A stretch of 64,000 bases of DNA from Planobispora longispora (lineage in GTDB: Bacteria > Actinomycetota > Actinomycetes > Streptosporangiales > Streptosporangiaceae): positions 1 to 64,000 of the forward strand of contig NZ_BOOH01000033.1 in the NCBI RefSeq assembly GCF_016863135.1, given 5' to 3'. The position numbers and the translations under genes are program-made. The notes beneath the pieces are model-generated. The model was not told the origin of the DNA and did not search any database. It saw only the letters and a list, made by a program, of their open reading frames with translations. Position 1 is the stretch's first letter. Every line of letters begins with the position of its first letter. Positions 35,869-44,549 of the stretch are shown one piece after another.

Positions 35869-38241
35869 TCAGGCGGCGCGCCGCCAGGGGTTGAGGCTGA
35901 GCAGGCTGTCGATCTGCAGGCCGGAGACCGGGGGCGAGAACAGGTAGCCCTGCGCCAGCGGGCAGCCCATCCGCTGCAGGAGGACGGCCTGCTCGTGCAG
36001 CTCGACGCCCTCGACGACGGTGGCCACGTTCAGGCTGGCCGCCAGCTCCAGGATCGCCTTGGTGAAGGCGCGGGTCCGGTGGTCGGCCTCGGTGAGCACG
36101 GTGGTGAACGAACGGTCGATCTTGAGGATGTCGACCGGGAGGGTGCGCAGGTACGACAGGGACGAGTAGCCGGTGCCGAAGTCGTCCATGGCGATGCGCA
36201 CCCCGTGCTCGCGCAGCGCCTCCAGGACGGCGACGACGCGCCGGGTCTCGGCCGGGGTGGTGGCCAGCAGCATGCTCTCGGTGATCTCCAGGACCAGCGC
36301 TCCCCGGGGGAGGCCGTACCGGGTCAGCGTGCTCAGGACCATCTCGGTGAAGTCCTCCTCCCGCAGCTGGCGGCCGGAGACGTTGACGGTCACGGAGATG
36401 CCGTACTGCTCGTGCCAGCGGCGCGCGTCGGCGCAGGCCTGCTCCAGCACCCACCGGCCGATGGGGACGATGAGCCCGGTCTCCTCGGCGATCGGGATGA
36501 ACACCTCCGGCGGGACCGGCCGCGAACCGGGCGGGCTCCAGCGCAGCAGCGCCTCGACGGCCCGGATCTCACCGCCGGCCAGGTCGACGACGGGCTGGTA
36601 GTTCAGGACGAGCTCGCCGCCCTCGACCGCCTGGCGCAGGCCCGCGGTCAGGCGGGTGCGCTCCAGCTGCGCCTGGCGAAGCGCCGGGTCGAAGACGGTG
36701 ACCCGGTCCTTGCCCGCGTTCTTGGCGGCGTACAGGGCCAGGTCCGCGTCGCGGAGCGCCTCCGACGGGCTGGCGACGGGCAGCCCGGCCAGGACGCCGA
36801 TGCTGGTGGTCATGTACAGCTCCCGGCCGCCCAGCGGGTAGGGGGCCCGCAGCCCGGCCAGGATGCGCCGCGCCACGGCGAGCGCCTCCTCGGCGGTGGC
36901 CTCGGGCAGGAGCAGGGCGAACTCGTCGCCGCCGAGCCGGGCCAGGGTCCGCCCGCCGGTGGCGACGGTGCCGCTCAGGCGGTGGGTGACGTGGGTGAGC
37001 AGCTCGTCGCCGACGGAGTGGCCGAAGGTGTCGTTGACGTCCTTGAACCTGTCCAGATCGAGCAGGAGCAGGGCGGGCGGAGGGGTGCCGGGGGCGACGG
37101 CGGAGGCGGTGATGGCGCGCTGCATGGACTGCCCCAGCAGGGTGCGGTTGGCCAGGCCGGTCAGCGGATCGTGCAGGGCGCGGTAGGACAGGCTGCGCTG
37201 CAGGATCTCCTGGTGACGCAGGGCCGTGGCCAGCTCGCCCGCGTGGTCCTCGGCCACCCGGGCGACGGTGTTCAGGCGCAGCACGAGCAGTACGGCCAGC
37301 AGCATGGTGAAAACCGTGGTGACCAGCTCGCCGAAGGGCTCGTGGGCCCCGGGGACGTCCAGCAGGGCCCGGCCGAGGCCGGAGCCCAGCGGGCTGAGCA
37401 GCGCCAGGGCCAGGAACGTCATCACCCGGGCCCGGCTGGACACGGGAGGAGTCCGCAGCCGGCGCGCGGTGCCGAGGCTGGGGTGCAGGAGGGCGACGCC
37501 CGACAGGACGGAGAAGCCCAGCCAGCCGATCTCGGAGACGGGCCCGGAGGGCCGGCCCGCCACCTGGTCGAGCAGGTAGGCGCCGTCCCCGGCGAACAAG
37601 GCGACGTAGGAGAGGCTCAGCAGCGCCAGCCAGCGCGCGCGGCCGTTGTCGAGCGTCAGTCGCGTCAGGAGGCCGAAGGCGAACAGGTCGATGGCGGGGA
37701 TGGCGACCGCGAACGCCAGGTGCGCGCCGGTGTGCCCGCTGCTGTCGATCATCGGGCCGACCAGGAAGGTCCAGAACGGCGTGGCCACGCCGACGGCGAT
37801 GATGCCCGCGTCCAGCAGCGCCGCCCCGCGCGAGCCCTCGGCCCGCAGGTTCAGCATCACCAGCGCGGCCAGCGACAGGGCGTAGGTGATCAGGGTGCCG
37901 ATCCGGTACAGGTCCATGGCGCCGGGGAGCCCCAGCCAGATGTGGCCGGCTCCCCAGGCCAGGGTGGTCGAGAACCAGGCGAGCACCGAGGCCGCGCACA
38001 GCAGCCGCCACGGCCACAGCCCGGTCAGGCCGTGCCGGCGGACCCCCGTGACGACGGCCACCGCCGCGATTGCCTGCGCCAGCACCCATACCAGGACCTC
38101 CAGCACCGGGGAGGCGGAGCTGAGGGCCGGGGTGGCGACGGCCAGCGCCGTCCCGAGCAGGAGCCAGACGGCCCACGCCCGGGAAGCGCCGGTGAGACGC
38201 GACAGGACGGCGGGAAACGCCGCGAATGGAAGCCGGTCCAT
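35869..38241 (-). CDS. membrane GGDEF-EAL protein (cyclic di-GMP turnover)
   Basis: A 790-residue protein. About residues 20-330 contain eight to ten membrane segments, a putative sensor. A short coiled-coil-like linker leads to a GGDEF domain with intact LGGDEFALL (about 448) and then an EAL domain with VEALLRW, NVSGRQL, ITESML, MDDFGTGYSSLSYL and VVEGVE, all kept. Both diguanylate cyclase and phosphodiesterase activity are therefore possible. The start ATG has only an AAAAGGG very close upstream. It stands alone. Confidence 0.93.
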   Translation of the reverse strand: MDRLPFAAFPAVLSRLTGASRAWAVWLLLGTALAVATPALSSASPVLEVLVWVLAQAIAAVAVVTGVRRHGLTGLWPWRLLCAASVLAWFSTTLAWGAGHIWLGLPGAMDLYRIGTLITYALSLAALVMLNLRAEGSRGAALLDAGIIAVGVATPFWTFLVGPMIDSSGHTGAHLAFAVAIPAIDLFAFGLLTRLTLDNGRARWLALLSLSYVALFAGDGAYLLDQVAGRPSGPVSEIGWLGFSVLSGVALLHPSLGTARRLRTPPVSSRARVMTFLALALLSPLGSGLGRALLDVPGAHEPFGELVTTVFTMLLAVLLVLRLNTVARVAEDHAGELATALRHQEILQRSLSYRALHDPLTGLANRTLLGQSMQRAITASAVAPGTPPPALLLLDLDRFKDVNDTFGHSVGDELLTHVTHRLSGTVATGGRTLARLGGDEFALLLPEATAEEALAVARRILAGLRAPYPLGGRELYMTTSIGVLAGLPVASPSEALRDADLALYAAKNAGKDRVTVFDPALRQAQLERTRLTAGLRQAVEGGELVLNYQPVVDLAGGEIRAVEALLRWSPPGSRPVPPEVFIPIAEETGLIVPIGRWVLEQACADARRWHEQYGISVTVNVSGRQLREEDFTEMVLSTLTRYGLPRGALVLEITESMLLATTPAETRRVVAVLEALREHGVRIAMDDFGTGYSSLSYLRTLPVDILKIDRSFTTVLTEADHRTRAFTKAILELAASLNVATVVEGVELHEQAVLLQRMGCPLAQGYLFSPPVSGLQIDSLLSLNPWRRAA

Positions 38242-38352
38242 CCCTTTTCTCGCCCCCGCCGCCGTACGCCGATGATCCGTCAGAGCGCATCATCGGCCGG
38301 ATGGGACGGCCCCTGAGCGTTTCCGGCGCGGGGACTCCCCTCCCGGATCCCC

Positions 38353-38448
38353 AGCGGGACGGTCACGCACCGGGACGGGGCACACGCCGGGACGGGGCAC
38401 ACGCCGGGACGGGGCACCCCCGCGACCGGTCACAGGCCGGGACGGTCA
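38353..38448. repeat. 17-base tandem repeat starting at a stop codon
   Basis: Exact units CCGGGACGGGGCACACG occur at 38370 and 38387, a near copy at 38404, and weaker copies on both sides up to the marR stop (38446-38448). Read on the minus strand, the units continue from TGACCGTCCCGGC, which contains the stop. Confidence 0.8.
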
Positions 38449-38916
38449 GGAGCGGGCGTGGCCGGGGAGGGGCAGCGGGCCGGCCGACCCGTCCAGGGCT
38501 CTGACCAGGCTCTCCAGGTCGCGCATGAGCTGCTCGGTGCGCTCCGGGCCGTAGGCCGCCGCGATCACCTGGTGGTGCTCGGCCACCCCGCCCTCCACCC
38601 GGGCGAGCAGCTCCGCGCCGCGGTCGGCGAGGAAGACCGCGACCCTGCGGCGGTCGGCGGGGTCGTGCCCGCGGTAGACGAGCGAGCGGTCCACGAGCCG
38701 GTCGACCGCCTTGGTCAGCGTCGGGTGGGGCATCAGCACGGCCTCGGCCAGCTCGCCCATCGAGTGGCCCCGCCCGTCGGCGAGGCCCCGCAGGATGCGC
38801 CACTGCTCGACGGTGACGTCCTCGGCCGCCAGCGCGGCGGCCAGCCCTCGGTTGACGCTGCGCTCGGCCCTGCTGAGCAGGTAGGCGAGCGAGGATCCCA
38901 GCCCGGTCGTCACCAC
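38446..38916 (-). CDS. MarR family transcriptional regulator
   Basis: A 156-residue winged-helix regulator. The DNA-binding part is MGELAEAVLMPHPTLTKAVDRL with the wing DPADRRRVAVFL. The GTG start follows GGGAG by six bases. It is divergent from the AmiC-like gene and next to permease and amidase genes, so it probably represses amide use. Downstream repeats start at its stop codon. Confidence 0.9.
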   Translation of the reverse strand: MVTTGLGSSLAYLLSRAERSVNRGLAAALAAEDVTVEQWRILRGLADGRGHSMGELAEAVLMPHPTLTKAVDRLVDRSLVYRGHDPADRRRVAVFLADRGAELLARVEGGVAEHHQVIAAAYGPERTEQLMRDLESLVRALDGSAGPLPLPGHARS

Positions 38917-39019
38917 GTGGAGCTCCCGTCCCTGTCCCGGCCCCCGCTCCGGCCGGATAATCGTCCCGGCTGGATAACGGCTCTGCCGCATCCGTCCCTC
39001 CGGGAGGATACTCGTCTGC

Positions 39020-40129
39020 GTGGCAGAAGCCATCCCGGCCGTGACGCCGGCTCCCACCCCGGTCATCGACCCCCTCGAGGCCCGGTTGCTGACGAGCACC
39101 GCGCTGCGGGTCGGGCTCGTGGTCCCGGTCTCGGGGGTCCTCGGGCTGGTCGGGCCGTGCGCGATCAACTGCGCGGTCCTCGCCGCCGACGAGGTCAACC
39201 TCGCGGGCGGGATCCTCGGCAGGCGGGTCGAGCTCGTGCTGATCGACGGGGGCCGCCCGGCGGAGCGGGTGGCGGCCGAGACCGGCGCGCTCGTGGCCTG
39301 CGGCGCCGTGGACGCGGTGGCCGGCACCTGCGGCAGCGACGTGCGGATAGCGGTGGTGCGGGCACTGGCCGGGCGGGTGCCGTTCGTCTACGCCCCGCCG
39401 TACGAGGGGGGAGGCCGCGCGCCCGGGGTCTACTTCCTGGGCGAGACGCCGGAGCAGCAGCTCGGGCCCGGCATCGAGTGGCTGGCCGGCGACCGCCGCG
39501 CCCGCCGGTGGTTCCTGCTCGGCAACGACTACGTCTGGCCGCGCCTGGTCCACCGGGCGGCCGGGCGCCTGCTGGCCGCGCACGGCGCCGCGGTGGTGGG
39601 CGAGCGGTTCGTCCCGTACGGCGTGCGCGACGTCGCGCCCCTGTTGGAGGAGCTGGTCGCGAGCCGGGCCGACGCGGTCCTGCTCAGCCTGATCGGCAGC
39701 GACCTCGTCGCCTTCAACCGGGCCTTCGCCGCGGCGGGGCTGTCGTTCCCGCGGCTCTGCGGGGCACTGGAGGAGCACGGCCTGCTCGGCATCGGCGGTG
39801 ACGCGACCGGCGAGCTCTACGGCGCGATGGGGTACTTCTCCAGCATGGTCACCGACGACAGCATGAGCCTCGGCGAGCGCTACGTCCGGCGGTTCGGCCC
39901 CACGGCGCCGCTGCTCAACGGGCACGGGCAGGGGTGTTACGAGGCGGTGCTGATGCTCGCCGCGCTCGGCTCGCGCGCCGGGACGCTCGCGGTGCCGGCG
40001 GTGGACGCCGCCGCCGACGGCGCGTCGATCGTGACGGCCCGGGGGCGGCTGACGCTCCGGGGCCGGAGCGTGTGGCGGCGGGCGCACCTCGGCCGGGCCG
40101 ACGGCCTCGACTTCGACGTCGTGTGCTGA
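39020..40129 (+). CDS. AmiC-like amide-binding sensor protein, apparently cytosolic
   Basis: A 369-residue periplasmic-binding-fold protein (Peripla_BP_5 type) resembling Pseudomonas AmiC: VGLVVPVSGVLG, PPYEGGG, LLGNDYVWPR and MGYFSSM. It has no signal peptide or lipobox, as in AmiC, which senses acetamide in the cytoplasm and controls AmiR. No AmiR-like gene is present; a MarR gene is divergent instead. The start GTG has a weak ribosome-binding site; a leaderless start is possible. The final part (GLDFDVV) is short compared with AmiC. A role as ligand sensor for the amidase cluster is inferred. Confidence 0.82.
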   Translation: MAEAIPAVTPAPTPVIDPLEARLLTSTALRVGLVVPVSGVLGLVGPCAINCAVLAADEVNLAGGILGRRVELVLIDGGRPAERVAAETGALVACGAVDAVAGTCGSDVRIAVVRALAGRVPFVYAPPYEGGGRAPGVYFLGETPEQQLGPGIEWLAGDRRARRWFLLGNDYVWPRLVHRAAGRLLAAHGAAVVGERFVPYGVRDVAPLLEELVASRADAVLLSLIGSDLVAFNRAFAAAGLSFPRLCGALEEHGLLGIGGDATGELYGAMGYFSSMVTDDSMSLGERYVRRFGPTAPLLNGHGQGCYEAVLMLAALGSRAGTLAVPAVDAAADGASIVTARGRLTLRGRSVWRRAHLGRADGLDFDVVC

Positions 40130-40175
40130 GCCCCCGGCCACGTGCCGGAACGGATCTCCCCAAAAAGCTTCCGAT

Positions 40176-40188
40176 AGAAAACTTTTCT
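40176..40188. promoter_or_regulatory. palindrome before the permease gene, candidate operator
   Basis: AGAAAACTTTTCT is a 13-base palindrome with one central base, in an AT-rich patch 51 bases before the permease ATG. MarR proteins often bind such AT-rich palindromes. No second copy is evident near marR itself. Confidence 0.45.
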
Positions 40189-40239
40189 GATTCAAGGATT
40201 TGCCCTAGGGTACGGCTGCCCCCTCATCAAGGAGCCACC

Positions 40240-41643
40240 ATGGCAACCGACCCCTCCCTTGAGCACTTCGGGTACCGGCAGGAACTGCACAGAACGCTGA
40301 GCTTCACCGACCTGCTCGTCTACGGCCTGATCTTCATGGTGCCGATCGCCCCCTTCGGCATCTTCGGCAGCGTCTTCCAGGGCTCCGGCGGCATGGTCTC
40401 CCTCGCCTACGTCATCGGCATGGTCGCGATGGCCTTCACCGCGCTGTCCTACGCGCAGATGGCCCGCGCCTTCCCGATGGCCGGCTCGGTCTACACCTAC
40501 GCCGGCCGGGGCATCGCCCCGCCGGTCGGATTCCTGGCCGGCTGGGTGATCCTGCTCGACTACGTGCTGGTGCCCGCCCTGCTCTACCTCATCGCGAGCT
40601 ACGCGATGGCCTCCTTCGTGTCCTTCATCCCCGTCTGGGGCTGGCTGATCATCTTCGTGCTGCTGAACACGGCGGTGAACTACGCCGGCATCCAGATGAC
40701 CGCGCGGATCACCAAGATCATGCTGATCGGCGAGCTCATCGTGCTGGCGGTCTTCCTGGTCGTCGGCCTGGTCGCCCTGGCCCAGGGCAAGGCCCAGGCG
40801 GGGGCGCTCAGCCCGCTCTTCGACTCCTCGACGTTCTCCTGGTCCCTGGTCTTCGGCGCGGTCTCGATCGCGGTCCTGTCCTTCCTCGGCTTCGACGGCA
40901 TCTCGATGCTGGCCGAGGAGAACCAGGAGGACAGCAGGCAGCTCGGCCGGTCCATGGTGGCCGCGCTCGGGCTGGCGGGCGTGCTGTTCATCGCGCAGAC
41001 CTGGGTGGGCGCGCTGCTCACCCCGGACCGGGCCGAGCTGCTGAGCAAGGGAGACCCGGAGGGCACCGCCTTCTACGACATGGCCGAGTTCGCCGGCGGC
41101 CACTGGCTCGGCGTCCTCACCGCCGTCGCCACCGCCATCGCCTGGGGCTTCGCCAACTCCCTGGTCGCCCAGGCCGCCACCTCCCGGCTGCTGTTCGCGA
41201 TGGCCCGCGACCGCCAGCTCCCCCGCTTCCTGGCCAAGGTCCACCCGGCCCACCGGGTCCCGGTCAACGCCACCCTGCTCGTGGCCGTCGTCTCCCTGGC
41301 CGTCGGCCTCTACCTGACCACCCGTGACGACGGCATCGGCCTGATCAGCGGGCTGGTCAACTTCGGCGCGATGACCGCCTTCCTCGCCCTGCACGTCTCG
41401 GTCGTCGTCCACTACGTCGTACGGCAGCGCAGCCGCGACTGGTGGCGGCACCTGATCGCCCCGGCGATCGGCTTCGCGATCCTGGTCTACGTCGTGATCA
41501 ACGCCAGCATCGCGGCCCAGGCGCTGGGCCTGATCTGGCTGGGTCTCGGCGCGGTGGCGCTCGCCGCCTCCTACCTCCTGGGCCGCCGCCCCACCCTGCC
41601 CGGGCTGGACGCCCCGGCCGCCTCCCCGAAGCGACCCCGCTGA
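40240..41643 (+). CDS. APC family permease
   Basis: A 467-residue amino acid-polyamine-organocation transporter with 12 membrane segments. The first helix has the unwound VPIAPFGIFGSVFQGSGGM region and the sixth has LSFLGFDGISMLAEE, typical of the family. The ATG follows AAGGAG by five bases. With formamidase downstream it may import an amide or amine. Degenerate repeats begin at its 3' end. Confidence 0.92.
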   Translation: MATDPSLEHFGYRQELHRTLSFTDLLVYGLIFMVPIAPFGIFGSVFQGSGGMVSLAYVIGMVAMAFTALSYAQMARAFPMAGSVYTYAGRGIAPPVGFLAGWVILLDYVLVPALLYLIASYAMASFVSFIPVWGWLIIFVLLNTAVNYAGIQMTARITKIMLIGELIVLAVFLVVGLVALAQGKAQAGALSPLFDSSTFSWSLVFGAVSIAVLSFLGFDGISMLAEENQEDSRQLGRSMVAALGLAGVLFIAQTWVGALLTPDRAELLSKGDPEGTAFYDMAEFAGGHWLGVLTAVATAIAWGFANSLVAQAATSRLLFAMARDRQLPRFLAKVHPAHRVPVNATLLVAVVSLAVGLYLTTRDDGIGLISGLVNFGAMTAFLALHVSVVVHYVVRQRSRDWWRHLIAPAIGFAILVYVVINASIAAQALGLIWLGLGAVALAASYLLGRRPTLPGLDAPAASPKRPR

Positions 41644-41691
41644 AGCCTCCCCGAAGCGACGCCGCCGAAGCCCCGCCGGAGCCCCGCTGAA
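41620..41691. repeat. 25-base tandem repeat spanning the permease stop codon
   Basis: Copy 1 (41620-41644) contains the permease TGA. Copy 2 (41645-41669) differs at two positions, with CGA in place of the stop. A third, diverged copy follows to 41691. The shared element is GCCTCCCCGAAGCGAC. Confidence 0.8.
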
Positions 41692-41758
41692 GCCCCACCG
41701 GCTCCGGGACTCCGGGACGAATCCACCGCAGAACCCATCCGCCTCCGAGGAGAGACCC

Positions 41759-41818
41759 GTGTTCGACATATTCGAGGTGCCCCCGCCCGCCGCGCTCCCC
41801 CCGGCGGGTGCGCGATGA
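41759..41818 (+). CDS. 19-residue leader ORF coupled to the formamidase gene
   Basis: A GTG six to seven bases after GAGGAGAGACCC starts the peptide MFDIFEVPPPAALPPAGAR. Its TGA overlaps the formamidase ATG (ATGA). The formamidase itself has no good ribosome-binding site, so the small frame probably serves to couple translation. The proline-rich stretch could slow ribosomes. No homologue is recognised. Confidence 0.55.
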   Translation: MFDIFEVPPPAALPPAGAR

Positions 41819-42825
41819 ACGTCGTCTCCTACCGCCCCACCGAGCGGGATCTCGCCTACACCTTCGGCGGCCGTCCCCCCGTCGGCACCGTACGGCCCGG
41901 CGACGTCCTGGAGCTGTACACCGAGGACTGCTTCGGCGGCCGGGTCCGCTCGGTGGAGGACCTGCCCTCGCGGGTCTGCGAGTTCCCCTACCTCAACCCG
42001 GTCACCGGCCCCTTCCACGTCGAGGGCGCCGAGCCCGGCGACACGCTCGCGCTGCACTTCGTCGCCATCGAGCCGGCCAGGGACTGGGCGGTGTCCACCA
42101 CCTTCCCGCACTTCGGCGCGCTCACCGGGACCCACACCACGGCGATGCTGCAGCCCGCGCTGGAGGAGATCGTCTGGCGCTACGACGTCGACGCGGACAA
42201 GGGCGTGGTCCGCTACCACGCCCGCCGCAGCGACTTCACGGTCGAGCTCCCGCTGGACCCGATGCACGGCACCGTCGGCGTCGCGCCGGGCGCCTCCGAG
42301 GCCCGCATGACGATCACCCCCGACGCCCACGGCGGCAACATGGACACCCCCGAGCTGCGTGCGGGGGTGACCGCGTACTTCGGGGTCAACGTCGAGGGGG
42401 CCATGTTCGCGCTGGGCGACGGCCACGCCAGGCAGGGGCACGGCGAGGTCTGCGGCACCGCGGTCGAGGCGGCGATGAACACCGTGGTGGCGGTGGAGCT
42501 GATCAAGGGGGTGGTCACCCCGTGGCCGCGCCTGGAGGACGACGGTCACCTGATGTCCACCGGCTCGGCCCGCCCGCTGGAGGACGCCTACCGGATCAGC
42601 CAGCACGACCTGGTCACCTGGGCCGCCGAGCTCACCGGCCTGGACACCATGGACGCCTACCAGCTCGTCAGCCAGGCAGGTCAGGCCCCGGTGGGCAACG
42701 TCTGCGACACCAACTACACGATGGTCGCCAAGCTTCCCAAGGACTGTCTCGGCGGCCCCGCCGTCTACGAGTCGGCCCACGACCGCCTGCGGGCCCTGGG
42801 CCGCCGCTACCTGTCCGAGCGCTGA
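41815..42825 (+). CDS. acetamidase/formamidase family protein
   Basis: A 336-residue FmdA/AmdA-family amidohydrolase that would release ammonia from formamide or acetamide. TFPHFGALTGTHTT, LDPMHGTVGVAPG, NMDTPELRAG and LGDGHARQGHGEVCGTAVE are typical and contain metal-binding His and Asp. The start overlaps a 19-residue leader ORF. With the permease and AmiC-like sensor it forms an amide-use cluster. Formate from formamide could feed the dehydrogenase at 14-18 kb. Confidence 0.92.
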   Translation: MNVVSYRPTERDLAYTFGGRPPVGTVRPGDVLELYTEDCFGGRVRSVEDLPSRVCEFPYLNPVTGPFHVEGAEPGDTLALHFVAIEPARDWAVSTTFPHFGALTGTHTTAMLQPALEEIVWRYDVDADKGVVRYHARRSDFTVELPLDPMHGTVGVAPGASEARMTITPDAHGGNMDTPELRAGVTAYFGVNVEGAMFALGDGHARQGHGEVCGTAVEAAMNTVVAVELIKGVVTPWPRLEDDGHLMSTGSARPLEDAYRISQHDLVTWAAELTGLDTMDAYQLVSQAGQAPVGNVCDTNYTMVAKLPKDCLGGPAVYESAHDRLRALGRRYLSER

Positions 42826-42853
42826 CGCCCCGGGGAGTCGGCGCGCCGTCGCG

Positions 42854-44404
42854 TCACCCGGAATCCCGCGGCCCGGAGCCCTCCTGCCCGTCCCGCCCCG
42901 CCGTACCGGCCTCGTCTCCCCGGGGCCGGTGCGGCGGCGGGGCGAGCAGGGCCAGGGCCTCCTCGACGTCGCCGAGGGTCACCGGCACGACCGTCCCGGG
43001 CGTCTCCCCGCCCTCCCGACGCTCCCGGGTCCTCCGCAGGATCATCTCCTTCTCCTGGTTGCGCAGCTCCGCGGCCCTGTCGAAGTTCTCCGCCTCGATC
43101 GCGGCCTCCTTCTCCCGCCGGAGCTCGTAGAGCCTGTCCTCGAAGTCCTCGTCGGGCGGGACGGGCTCCTCGCGACCGGCGCGGCCGCGGACGGCCGCCT
43201 GCGCGCAGACCTGGTCGAGCAGGTCGAGCGCCCTGCCGGGGAAGACCTGTCCGATCGGGCTCGTCCCGGCCCGCTCGATCACGGCCGCCACGACGTCCGG
43301 TCCGATCGTCACCGAGTGGTGGGCCTCGTATCCGGCCCGCGCCGCGGCGAGGACCTGCGCCGTCTGCTCGGCCGACAGCTCCGCCAGGGGGATGACCTGG
43401 AAGGCGCGGACGGCCGCCGGGTCTTCGGCCGCGTACCTCCGGTAGTCGTCGGGGGTCGCGGTGGCGATCACGCGGAGGCCGGGGCGCGCGAGGGCCGGCC
43501 ACAGGAACGACAGGGCGCTGCCCGGAACGGGCAGTGAGCGGATCGGGGACAGGGCGCCGTCCAGGGCGAGGATGAGACCGCGCGTGCCCTCGACGTCCCC
43601 GGCGAGGCCGCTGACCCGCGCCTCCAGGTCATCGCGGTCGTAGGCTCCGCGCACCATCCCGCTCACGTCGAGCAGGTGGACGGCGGCCGCGCGGAGGCGC
43701 GGAGGGGCGTCCTCGACGGCCAGGGCCCGGGCGATCCCGTGGACGAGCGCCGTCTTCCCCGCCCCCGGCTCGCCGACGATCAGGAGATGGTTGCGCCTGA
43801 GCAGCAGCAGGGCCCGCACGGCCCGCCCGATCTCCGTCTCGCGGCCGACGACCGGGGCCAGCGTGTCCTCGCGGGCGGCCCGGGTCAGGTTGCGGCCGAA
43901 CCTCCTGAGCACCCGGACCGGCGGCGTGAGTCCCCGGCGGGCGCCCCGGGCGGCCGGTTCCTCCCCTTCGTGACCGCGGAGCAGCTGGACGACCTGCTGC
44001 CGCACCCGGTTGAGATCGGCGCCCAGCTTCACCAGCACCTGGGAGGCCACGCCCTCGCCCTCACGGATGAGACCGAGCAGGATGTGCTCGGTGCCGATGT
44101 AGCTGTGCCCCATCTGCAGGGCCTCGCGGAGCGACAGCTCAAGGATCTTCTTGGCGCGCGGGGTGAAGGGGATGTGCCCCGACGGCGCCGACTGGCCCTG
44201 GCCGATGATCTCCTCGACCTGCTGCCGCACCCCTTCGAGACTGATGCCCAGGATCTTCAGAACCTGGGCCGCGACGCCCTCGCCCTCGTGGATCAGGCCG
44301 AGAAGGATGTGCTCCGAGCCGATGTAGTTGTGGCTGAGCAGCCTCGCCTCCTCCTGGGCGAGGACGACGACCCGTCGCGCGCGGTTGGTGAACCTCTCGA
44401 ACAT
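42854..44404 (-). CDS. truncated ClpC-like protein with degenerate ATPase domain
   Basis: A 516-residue protein; ClpC is about 840. Two Clp N repeats (residues 1-145) open with MFERFTNRARRVVVLAQEEA. The first AAA domain keeps Walker A GEPGAGKT (about 208), but the Walker B DE is replaced in LILALDGAL, and the Arg-finger region ERRF reads VRAF. A UVR motif (ENFDRAAELRNQEKE) follows near residue 455. The second AAA domain and the ClpP-binding loop are absent. It probably binds substrates or partners of the real ClpC without unfolding them. The ATG follows GAAGGGACGACCGGCG. Confidence 0.87.
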   Translation of the reverse strand: MFERFTNRARRVVVLAQEEARLLSHNYIGSEHILLGLIHEGEGVAAQVLKILGISLEGVRQQVEEIIGQGQSAPSGHIPFTPRAKKILELSLREALQMGHSYIGTEHILLGLIREGEGVASQVLVKLGADLNRVRQQVVQLLRGHEGEEPAARGARRGLTPPVRVLRRFGRNLTRAAREDTLAPVVGRETEIGRAVRALLLLRRNHLLIVGEPGAGKTALVHGIARALAVEDAPPRLRAAAVHLLDVSGMVRGAYDRDDLEARVSGLAGDVEGTRGLILALDGALSPIRSLPVPGSALSFLWPALARPGLRVIATATPDDYRRYAAEDPAAVRAFQVIPLAELSAEQTAQVLAAARAGYEAHHSVTIGPDVVAAVIERAGTSPIGQVFPGRALDLLDQVCAQAAVRGRAGREEPVPPDEDFEDRLYELRREKEAAIEAENFDRAAELRNQEKEMILRRTRERREGGETPGTVVPVTLGDVEEALALLAPPPHRPRGDEAGTAGRDGQEGSGPRDSG

Positions 44405-44549
44405 CGCCGGTCGTCCCTTCTCCGGCCCCGGACGGATCCCGTCCGGCCCGCTCCGCGCGCGGACGCTCCGCGCCGGGGGCCGTTCAGGCCGTGGCCGACG
44501 TGATGGGCAGGGATCTACGTTCCCATCGACGTCCCGATCGGGCGCTCTG

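Noticed and set aside
38353-38448. 17-base repeats as a CRISPR array
   Set aside because: The units follow each other directly without spacers, are too short, and no cas gene is in the window.
40192-42780. 862-residue minus-strand frame opposite the permease and formamidase
   Set aside because: Long shadow frame with Gly/Asp/His/Gln-rich sequence; both plus-strand genes are clearly real.
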